From contig QWRL01000081.1 in the NCBI GenBank assembly GCA_003670425.1, positions 1-10,071 of the forward strand: DNA of 10,071 bases, read 5' to 3'. The notes below the pieces were generated by a model. The model was given only the letters and a program-made list of their open reading frames with translations. It did not search any database and was not told where the DNA came from. This document shows, piece by piece, positions 1 through 6,912 of this stretch. Within the stretch, counting starts at the first letter, position 1. The number at the start of each line of letters is the position of its first letter. Both the position numbers and the translations under genes were made by a program. This DNA is from Chloroflexota bacterium. Its GTDB lineage: Bacteria > Chloroflexota > Anaerolineae > Anaerolineales > UBA11657.

Positions 1-2679
1 CCAAACCTCGGGCCATGGATCTTCAGCGACGCGCAAGCGGAAGAGCCATTCACAGTTTACGATCACCCCAAGGTGATGATTTTTCGCAAAGCAGAATATT
101 TCAGTGCATCAAAAGTTGCGACGATCCTTGGTTCGGTTGACCTCTCGCAAGTGGTTTGGATGAATCCCAAGAAGGCGACGAGCGCACCGACGGCCTTGAT
201 GCTGCCCACCGAGCGCGCCGCCATCCAGCGCGCGGGCGGTACATGGTCATCAATGTTCAACATTACCGGGCTGCTAAACACACAGCCGTGGCTGGCGGCC
301 GGCGTGTGGTGGCTGCTGCTGATGCTGCTCGGCTGGTCTGTGTTTCCGCTTTCGTTTCTGGGCATGAGCGGATTACCGGACAAGGGCTTCGCAATTACAA
401 AAACACTGGTTGCGCTGCTGGTTGCCTGGCTGGCCTGGCTGCTGGCAAGTTTTCAGATCGCAGTTTTCTCAGCTGCGACACTTTGGATGGTTTGGGGGCT
501 GTGGGCCGCCATCAGCGCAAGCATGGCACGCTGGCATTGGCAGGCCATCAGCGCGTGGCTCAGACAGCACTGGCGATACATGGTTGGAGTCGAATTTTTG
601 TGGCTGGTGCTCTTCGGAATATTTACGGTGGTGCGCTGGGGCAATGCGGATCTTTGGCATCCATCTTACGGCGGCGAAAAGCCGATGGACTTTTCATACT
701 TCAATGCTGTTGTGCGCAGCACATATTTTCCGGCGTACGACCCGTGGCTGGCCGGCGGATACCTCAACTACTACTATTTTGGATTTGTGATTGCTGCGTC
801 ACTTACAAAAATGTTTGGTGTAATGCCGGCGCTTGCCTACAACTTGATTCTGCCCACGCTCTTTGCGGGCACCGGCGCGGGCGCATTCTGCGTGGCCTAC
901 AACTTGGTGGAGAGCAGCCGGCCAGCTGCCAGCGCCGCTAGCAGCGCGTGGCGCGCGGGCCTTGCGGCTTTGGCGCTGATGGTGCTGCTGGGCAACTTGG
1001 CCCAGCCCGCAGTGTGGGCCAAAGGAGTGCAGCGCATTGCGACTGACGTTGTTCCAATGGACACGTCAATTTTGGGGGATTGGCAGCGGGTGGCTACGGG
1101 CGCCTACCGCAATATTGTGTCTGGTGCGAACTTGCCGGTTGGCACCGGTGAGTGGTACTGGAACGCCACGCGGGTGATACCACACCCTGACTCTGAAGCC
1201 GGGCCGATAACCGAATTTCCATTGTTCACATTTTTGTACGCGGACTTGCACGCCCACATGATGGCACTACCGCTGACGCTGCTGGCGCTGGCGTGGGCGC
1301 TGGGCGCTGCATTGGCCGGCAGCACGGTTCCACAGTTGTCCAGCGCATGGCTGTTCTGGCTTATCGGAGGGGTAACGCTGGGTTCATTGCGTGCCACAAA
1401 TACGTGGGATTTTCCGGCATACCTCACTTTTGGGATGATTGCCGTGTGGCTTGGGCACATGCACTCTGTGCTGCGCCCAACACTGCAAACAGGGTTTGTA
1501 GGCGCTGCGCGCGCACTCCTGCTGGCTGGGCTCGCACTGCTGTTCTTCCGGCCGTTTTTTCAATGGTACGCATCATCTTACGGCGCCGCGGAAATATGGA
1601 CCGGCTCCGCGACAACGCTGGGCGCATACCTCAAAGTGCACGGCCTGTTCCTTTTTGTGATTGTTGCGTGGCTGCTGGCGGAAACGCGAGACTGGATGCA
1701 GCACACGCCGCGCGCCGAATTTTTTGGGTCGGCAGCAGCGCTCTCTTTGGCTGCCGGCGCTGCCACCCTCGCAATTGTGCTGGCGGCACTGCTTGTGCTT
1801 GGCATTCAAGTGGCGCTGGTTGCGCTGCCGCTGGCGGGTTGGTGTCTGGCACTTGGACTGCGCGCCGAACTTAGCATGGCAAAGCGCGTGGCCTTTGGCG
1901 TGGTGATTGCCGCTTTGGTATTAACGCTTGTGGTGGAGCTGGTGGTGCTGGAAGGCGACATCAGCCGCATGAACACGGTCTTCAAGTTTTATTTGCAAGT
2001 GTGGACCATGTTGAGCGTGACGGCAGGTGCAGCGCTGGCGTGGCTGTGGCCGCAGCGCAGCGCGTGGCGCCCGGTAAATCGTTTAATTTTTCACACCGGA
2101 CTGGGCGTCATGGTGGTGGCAGCCGCATTCTATACAGCCAGCGCCACCCTAGCGAAAGTGACCGACCGCATGGCACCCAATTCACCGCGCACATTGGATG
2201 GCATGCGCTTTCTTAATGACGCCGCATATGAAGACCGCGACCAGCGCATCATTCTGCGCGATGATTATCTGGCGATGCGCTGGCTGCTGCAAAATGTCAG
2301 CGGCTCGCCGGTGATTGTAGAAGCGCACACAAGCGAATACAAGCTGGGCTCGCGCTTCACGATGTATACGGGCCTGCCGGGCGTGGTGGGGTGGAACTGG
2401 CACCAACGCCAGCAGCGCGGATTGGTACCGCCGAATTTAGTGACGGACCGGGTGGATGCGATTGAGGAGTTCTTTCAATCGCCGCTCGAGCAAACTGCGT
2501 TGGATTTCATCAAGCGCTACGGCGTGCGTTATGTAATTGTGGGCGACTACGAACGCGCCTACTACGAAAGTACAGGCCTGCAGAAATTTGAGCGCATGCT
2601 TGGCACCGGGCACTTGAAGATCGCTTACCGCAACAACACGACAACTGTGTACGAAGCGCAAGTGCGCAAAGCCGGCTAA
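1..2679 (+). CDS. Chlor_Arch_YYY (DUF2298-type) membrane protein with upstream module, 5' partial
   Basis: The frame is open from base 1 to the TAA at 2677-2679, giving 892 residues. The first 24 codons read through with FTVYDHPKV followed by IFRK. In my recollection this is how the extracytoplasmic tail of the N-terminal (PMT-like) module ends in large chloroflexal YYY proteins, so the real start lies upstream. The GTG at 73 would be internal. After a linker ending in AGGTWSSMF (about residues 77-86) come some 15 hydrophobic segments, then a soluble tail from about residue 715. YYY-family motifs, in window residues, are EKPMDF (226-231), DPW (247-249), NYYYFG (256-261), EFP...DLHAH (405-419), NTWDFP (467-472), a RMNTVFKFY block (656-664) and TGLPGVVGW (790-798). 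The family is probably GT-C-like and acts in the cytoplasmic membrane. Its substrate is unknown, and a role in envelope glycan assembly is inferred from its neighbours. Family assignment is confident; function is not. Confidence 0.9.
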   Translation, partial: PNLGPWIFSDAQAEEPFTVYDHPKVMIFRKAEYFSASKVATILGSVDLSQVVWMNPKKATSAPTALMLPTERAAIQRAGGTWSSMFNITGLLNTQPWLAAGVWWLLLMLLGWSVFPLSFLGMSGLPDKGFAITKTLVALLVAWLAWLLASFQIAVFSAATLWMVWGLWAAISASMARWHWQAISAWLRQHWRYMVGVEFLWLVLFGIFTVVRWGNADLWHPSYGGEKPMDFSYFNAVVRSTYFPAYDPWLAGGYLNYYYFGFVIAASLTKMFGVMPALAYNLILPTLFAGTGAGAFCVAYNLVESSRPAASAASSAWRAGLAALALMVLLGNLAQPAVWAKGVQRIATDVVPMDTSILGDWQRVATGAYRNIVSGANLPVGTGEWYWNATRVIPHPDSEAGPITEFPLFTFLYADLHAHMMALPLTLLALAWALGAALAGSTVPQLSSAWLFWLIGGVTLGSLRATNTWDFPAYLTFGMIAVWLGHMHSVLRPTLQTGFVGAARALLLAGLALLFFRPFFQWYASSYGAAEIWTGSATTLGAYLKVHGLFLFVIVAWLLAETRDWMQHTPRAEFFGSAAALSLAAGAATLAIVLAALLVLGIQVALVALPLAGWCLALGLRAELSMAKRVAFGVVIAALVLTLVVELVVLEGDISRMNTVFKFYLQVWTMLSVTAGAALAWLWPQRSAWRPVNRLIFHTGLGVMVVAAAFYTASATLAKVTDRMAPNSPRTLDGMRFLNDAAYEDRDQRIILRDDYLAMRWLLQNVSGSPVIVEAHTSEYKLGSRFTMYTGLPGVVGWNWHQRQQRGLVPPNLVTDRVDAIEEFFQSPLEQTALDFIKRYGVRYVIVGDYERAYYESTGLQKFERMLGTGHLKIAYRNNTTTVYEAQVRKAG

Positions 2680-2684
2680 CGCTG

Positions 2685-5126
2685 ATGGCGGAAGTTCTGG
2701 CAGTAATTTTGTGGTGGCTGCTGGCTGTGCTGGCGGGCTGGCTTGCATGGCCACTTTGTGCAAGGCTCTTGGGAAACCTGCCCGACCAAGGCTATTCCGC
2801 AAGCAAAGCCTGCGGCCTGCTGCTGCTCGGGTTTCTGGTCTTTACTTTAGGGTCGTTCGGTTTCCTGCGCGTGGCGGCGGGCAGCATCCTGATGGCGGCC
2901 GCTGCAATTGGCGCTGCGGGCCTCGTGAGCAGTGGGCCGCAGCTTGCAGAGCACTGGGCATGGGCTAAAGCCAACTGGCGCACGGTGCTGGTACTAGAAA
3001 CGATCTTCCTGTGCGCATTTGTATTAATGGCTATGCTGCGTGCGCTGAATCCTGAAATTCTGGCAACGGAGAAACCGATGGAACTGGCGTTCCTCAGTTC
3101 CATCATGCGCCACCAAACCTTGCCGGCACCCGATCCATGGCTCTCCGGTTATGGCATCAGCTACTACTACTTTGGTTACATCATTGTTGGCCTGATGGCC
3201 GCTGCAACTGGCGTAACAGTGGGCGTTGCATTCAATCTTGCACTCGCCTTGGTGTTTGCACTTGCCGCAGCCGCATCTGCGGGTTTAATCTACAACCTTG
3301 TGGCGATCGATCATGCGCTGGATGCCGATGGACTGCCGAACCAGCGGGTGCTGCCCGTCAAAACTTGGATTGCACCCGTGGTGCTGGCTCCAGTGCTGCT
3401 GCTTTGTGTGGGCAATCTAAACGGCTTGCTCGAAGTCTTGCACCAAGCTGGTGTGGGCAGCGCAACTTTTTGGAGCTGGCTAAATATCAAGTGGCTGGAG
3501 GCACCTGCCGTTGCCGGCGCTGGCTGGATGCCGACGCGCTACCTGTGGTGGTGGCAGGCGTCGCGCGTAATTCGCGATATCAATTTATCCGGCGCGCCGA
3601 TCGACCTCGAGCCGATTGACGAATTTCCATTCTTTTCATTTCTGCTGGGGGATTTGCATCCGCACGTGCTGGCGCTGCCGTTTCTGCTGCTTGCGATATC
3701 CGCTGCCCTGGCTTTGTATCTGCATGCACGCGCGCAGAGCAGCCGCGCACTTGGGGGCGCAGTTCCAATCACACTGCTCGCCGTAATTCTGGGCGGGCTT
3801 GCATTCATGAACGCGTGGGATTTTCCTTTGGCACTCGCACTGGCGTCAATGGCTTGCGCAATCGGCGTGGCCGCCGGCAGCCAAACCGACCGTGATACTT
3901 GGTGGCGCTACGGAACATTCATTGGTGCAACAATCATTTTATGCATCGTGTTGTTTGTGCCGTTCTATACCGGCTTTCGCTCACAAGCTGGCGGCATAAT
4001 TCCCAATCCGATATTTGTCACGCGCCTCAGCCAGTTCACGGTGATGTTTGGTGTGCTGCTGCTGCCCGCAATACTTTGGCTGCTTTGGGAGGCAACCGGC
4101 ACTGCGTTCAACTGGCGCGCTGCGGCATGGGCCGGCCCCGGCGTGCTTGCAGCACTGGCCGCCCTGTGCGCGCTGCTCACAGTCGCCGCCATGCGTGACG
4201 GGAACCTGTCCGCAAGCAGCGCTTACCGGACGCTGCTTGGCGAGCTGCCCGCTGCTGAAATGTGGACTGCGATTTGGCGCCGCCGCCTCATAGAAAGCCC
4301 GTGGACAAACGTGCTGTTAGCCGGCATGCTGGCGCTTGCCGGCGGGCTGGCTTTCGGCAGCCCGCGCCGGGCAGGCAGCAGTGTGCCGTTTGTCGCAATG
4401 CTGGCTGCAGCCGGCGCAGCGCTCACACTCCTTCCAGATTTTGTGTATCTGCGCGACTCATTCGGCATGCGCCTAAACACCATCTTCAAGTTTTACTATC
4501 AAGCCTGGCTGCTGTGGGCACTGGTAGCCGCGTACGCCGTGTCGCGCGTGCAACACGTGCGCTCCGCTGCCGGCCAAATAGTATTTGTAGCTGCTGTGGT
4601 GAGTGTAATCGCCGGCGGGCTTGTGTATCCCGTGCTTGCAGTGTGGACCAAGACCGAAGGCTTGCAAGGCACAACCATCATCGGCCAACAGCGCAGCGCC
4701 ACACTTGATGGCCTCGCGTACCTGCGCACTGCAAATCCAGATGAAGCGGATGCGCAAGCGTGGCTGCGTGCACAGCAGCCGGCAGGCGGCGCGGTGGCTG
4801 AAGCAGTTGGCGGCAGCTACACGGAGTTCGGGCGCGTGTCCGCGCACACGGGCATGCCAACGCTGCTCGGCTGGCCGGGGCATGAGCTACAATGGCGCGG
4901 CGGCTTTGCAGAGGCCGGCAATCGTGAAGAGCAAGTGCGCACACTTTACTCCAGCCGGACCTGGGAGGATGCCCTGCCGATACTAAGCGCATTTGACATC
5001 CGCTACGTGTACGTCGGGAGCCTGGAGCGCAGCACGTTTCCACCGGCGGGCTTGCAGAAATTTTCACTGCACATGCGGCCGGCATTTTCCAACAACAGTG
5101 TCACAATTTATGAGCGCATCAACTGA
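2685..5126 (+). CDS. Stand-alone Chlor_Arch_YYY (DUF2298-type) integral membrane protein
   Basis: This complete 813-residue protein falls within the 700-900 residues I recall for single-domain members of the YYY family. The start is the ATG five bases after the stop of gene 1. No good Shine-Dalgarno precedes it, so re-initiation by ribosomes ending gene 1 is likely. It has about 16 hydrophobic segments from residue 4 to 650, then a soluble tail. Motifs are LPDQGYSASK (32-41), EKPMEL (129-134), DPW (150-152), SYYYFG (159-164), EFPFFSFLLGDLHPH (313-327), NAWDFP (376-381), RLNTIFKFYYQAW (596-608), and a tail with VAEAVGGSY (704-712) and LLGWPGHELQWRG (727-739). All have counterparts at matching order and spacing in gene 1, so the two are paralogues. 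Compared with gene 1, the acidic residue after EKPM is Glu, not Asp, and the tail carries GHE where gene 1 has NWH. It is predicted to act on the outer face of the cytoplasmic membrane. The reaction is unknown. Confidence 0.92.
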   Translation: MAEVLAVILWWLLAVLAGWLAWPLCARLLGNLPDQGYSASKACGLLLLGFLVFTLGSFGFLRVAAGSILMAAAAIGAAGLVSSGPQLAEHWAWAKANWRTVLVLETIFLCAFVLMAMLRALNPEILATEKPMELAFLSSIMRHQTLPAPDPWLSGYGISYYYFGYIIVGLMAAATGVTVGVAFNLALALVFALAAAASAGLIYNLVAIDHALDADGLPNQRVLPVKTWIAPVVLAPVLLLCVGNLNGLLEVLHQAGVGSATFWSWLNIKWLEAPAVAGAGWMPTRYLWWWQASRVIRDINLSGAPIDLEPIDEFPFFSFLLGDLHPHVLALPFLLLAISAALALYLHARAQSSRALGGAVPITLLAVILGGLAFMNAWDFPLALALASMACAIGVAAGSQTDRDTWWRYGTFIGATIILCIVLFVPFYTGFRSQAGGIIPNPIFVTRLSQFTVMFGVLLLPAILWLLWEATGTAFNWRAAAWAGPGVLAALAALCALLTVAAMRDGNLSASSAYRTLLGELPAAEMWTAIWRRRLIESPWTNVLLAGMLALAGGLAFGSPRRAGSSVPFVAMLAAAGAALTLLPDFVYLRDSFGMRLNTIFKFYYQAWLLWALVAAYAVSRVQHVRSAAGQIVFVAAVVSVIAGGLVYPVLAVWTKTEGLQGTTIIGQQRSATLDGLAYLRTANPDEADAQAWLRAQQPAGGAVAEAVGGSYTEFGRVSAHTGMPTLLGWPGHELQWRGGFAEAGNREEQVRTLYSSRTWEDALPILSAFDIRYVYVGSLERSTFPPAGLQKFSLHMRPAFSNNSVTIYERIN
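5110..5126 (+). other. Gene 2 / gene 3 coding overlap (translational coupling site)
   Basis: The ATG of gene 3 lies 17 nt inside the end of gene 2, with the stop of gene 2 at 5124-5126 in another frame. The bases just before it (AACAGTGTCACAATTT) contain no purine-rich ribosome-binding site. Initiation probably depends on ribosomes finishing gene 2, which would keep the two products in a fixed ratio. An in-frame GTG at 5098 is an alternative start. Confidence 0.6.
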
Positions 5127-6876
5127 GACGCTGCACGCCCCGGCCGCATTGGGCTGGCTGCGGATTCCGCAGCTGGCTGACTGGACGATGGAAGCATGGG
5201 CGTATGTCTTGCTCGGCTGCTACGCCACGGCTACGCGGCTCTTTGAGCTTGGCGCTGCGCCGCTGGCCGGCAGCGCAGCGCGCGATGCAATGTGGGCGTG
5301 GGAGCAGGCCCGCGGGCTGCCCGTCCCGGCCACGGCAGTGCCAAATAGCGCGCTGCTGTTCTCGCTGCAGATGCTGCTCTTTTGGGTGGGTGGCCATGCA
5401 ACGGAAATGCTGGCACGGCTCGCACCGGCGCTTGCGGGAATTGCGCTTGTGTTTCTGCCGCTGTTGCTGCGCAAAGAGCTGGGTAACATTGGCGCACTGG
5501 CCGCGAGCGCAGTGCTGGCGCTCTCCCCAAGCTTGACGGCGATCGCGCGCAGCTCTGCTGGCGTTGGCCTTGCATTGCCGCTGGCTGCGCTCACAGCAGT
5601 TGGTGTTTGGCGTTGGCAGCGCAACCAGTCCGCGCCCAGTTTGCTGGCTGCAGCGCTGGCCGCCGGAGCTGGTCTTGCCAGCGGGCCAGAATATATCGCT
5701 GCCATCGTGGCGCTGGTAATCGCAGCGTTAGTTGCTTCACCCCGATCACTGCAGCCGTGGGGCGCCGTGTTGCGCACGGGCAACTGGTGGCTTGCGTTGG
5801 GATTGGCTTTGGCTGCAGGCAGCACCGCGTTCCTGCAATATCCCGCGGGCCTCGCCGCGGCTGGGGACGGGTGGGGCGCGTGGCTCGCCGGCTGGACGGC
5901 AACACCGGGCCCCACAAGTTTCTGGACGCCACTCGTGACCGCTGTACTTTATGACCCGCTGGCAATTGGGCTCGGCATCATTGGAGCCGCGATCGCAGCG
6001 CGCCAGATTCCGGCAGCAAGATATCTTTCAGTAGTAAGTTTGGTGGTGGTGGCAATCACCCTGGTTGACCCCCAACGCGCGGCAATTGATGTAGGCGGAT
6101 TGTTGATAGTAATATCACTGCACGGTGCCTTTGCCATTACTTGGTTCTTTGCGTGTGATTGGGGCGGCCAGCGCCGCCAGATTTGCGCACTGCACGCCGG
6201 CGGCTTATTTGCAGTTTGCTGCATCCTCTATTTGGTGCTCGGTGCAATCGCAGCGGGAAGCGCTGGCAGCATTGGCCAAACAGGCTGGGGCCTGCTGTCC
6301 GTGCTCGGCGTTACGCTTGCAATCCTCTGGCTGATAACTGCGCTTGTGGGTACTTGGTGGGACTGGGAGATTGCGCGGCGCGGTGCGCTGGCCGGGTTTG
6401 TGCTGGTGGCCGTGGTGTGGGCGGCTGCCACCAGCTGGGCGCTGAACCACACACGCGCGGGCTCTGCGGCGGAACTGCTGACCGGCGACAGCATCTCGCC
6501 GCACATCCGCCTGCTGGCTGATACGGCAGTACAGGCAAGCTTGCGGGCACGCGGCACCAGCCAAGATGCGGAGATTGTGGTGCTGGGTCCGCCAGCCGGC
6601 GCGCTCGCTTGGGCACTGCGTGATTTTGCGAATGTGCGCTACACCAACGCTCTCTCCGCTACGATTAGCGCGCCGATTGTGATTACCCCCGGTGAACTTG
6701 TGGATCCGGTACTGGGCTCGCAGTACCTCGGCCAAAGGTTTAATTTCGAGTTGGCTCGTGGCCGACTCCCCGCCGACCTGCCAGGCCGGCTCAATTATGT
6801 GCTCTTTCGGAAAATTCCCGTCAGCGCCACGCAACTGGTGCTTTGGGTGCGCGAAGACGCACAATTGCAGCATTGA
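5110..6876 (+). CDS. Divergent TIGR03663/PMT-like membrane protein lacking the DE and HGP motifs
   Basis: The ATG at 5110 lies inside the end of gene 2 (17-nt overlap) and gives 588 residues. The open frame extends further upstream, but only within gene 2. With this start, residues 42-81 align without gaps and with identical numbering to gene 4: TRLFELG (42-48) matches TRFYMLG, and R68-G69 match Arg-Gly. LARLAPALAG and SAVLALSP further on also match. A GTG at 5098 is a possible slightly longer start. There are about 13 hydrophobic segments, then a soluble tail from about residue 445. In that tail W501-x-LRD-F, APIVI (521-525) and LWVRED (578-583) match WYLRDY, VPVVI and LYIRKD of gene 4. The Asp-Glu pair of gene 4 (55-56) is Ser-Ala here, HGP (79-81) is Asn-Ser-Ala, and the second Arg after ISPYMLYYARYVR is absent. 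It is therefore probably not a catalyst of the same type. A non-catalytic partner is my inference. Ordinary annotation would call it hypothetical. Confidence 0.85.
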   Translation: MSASTETLHAPAALGWLRIPQLADWTMEAWAYVLLGCYATATRLFELGAAPLAGSAARDAMWAWEQARGLPVPATAVPNSALLFSLQMLLFWVGGHATEMLARLAPALAGIALVFLPLLLRKELGNIGALAASAVLALSPSLTAIARSSAGVGLALPLAALTAVGVWRWQRNQSAPSLLAAALAAGAGLASGPEYIAAIVALVIAALVASPRSLQPWGAVLRTGNWWLALGLALAAGSTAFLQYPAGLAAAGDGWGAWLAGWTATPGPTSFWTPLVTAVLYDPLAIGLGIIGAAIAARQIPAARYLSVVSLVVVAITLVDPQRAAIDVGGLLIVISLHGAFAITWFFACDWGGQRRQICALHAGGLFAVCCILYLVLGAIAAGSAGSIGQTGWGLLSVLGVTLAILWLITALVGTWWDWEIARRGALAGFVLVAVVWAAATSWALNHTRAGSAAELLTGDSISPHIRLLADTAVQASLRARGTSQDAEIVVLGPPAGALAWALRDFANVRYTNALSATISAPIVITPGELVDPVLGSQYLGQRFNFELARGRLPADLPGRLNYVLFRKIPVSATQLVLWVREDAQLQH

Positions 6877-6912
6877 GTAAATACCGCATACTTTAGCGGA
6901 CACTTCCACACA
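6877..6912 (+). other. Gene 3 / gene 4 intergenic spacer, no clear signal
   Basis: This 36-nt gap is the longest non-coding stretch in the window. It holds no inverted repeat and no strong ribosome-binding site. The nearest purine-rich piece, AGCGGA at 6895-6900, lies 12 nt before the ATG and is a weak match. It is relatively AT-rich at its left end, but no convincing promoter is visible, so genes 3 and 4 are most simply read as one transcript. Confidence 0.5.

Noticed and set aside
73..75. GTG at 73 as the start of gene 1
   Set aside because: The frame is open to base 1, and the 24 codons before it encode a sensible conserved-looking sequence (FTVYDHPK) that runs directly into IFRK, so the gene begins outside the window.
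156..941. 261-codon open frame on the + strand in another frame of gene 1
   Set aside because: It overlaps gene 1 completely. The gene 1 frame has the conserved YYY motifs here, while this product is Arg/Cys-rich without any family resemblance.
4993..5109. Longer start for gene 3 at 4993
   Set aside because: The extra 39 residues are Cys/Arg-rich, lie wholly inside gene 2 in another frame and have no match in gene 4. The ATG at 5110 gives an N terminus co-linear with gene 4.
5220..5915. 231-codon open frame on the - strand
   Set aside because: It is a low-complexity Ala/Ser/Pro-rich product opposite the membrane part of gene 3, typical of a shadow frame.
6865..6892. Possible promoter before gene 4 (TTGCAG, 16-nt spacer, CATACT)
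   Set aside because: Both hexamers match the consensus poorly, and the -35 candidate lies in the coding end of gene 3. This could arise by chance.
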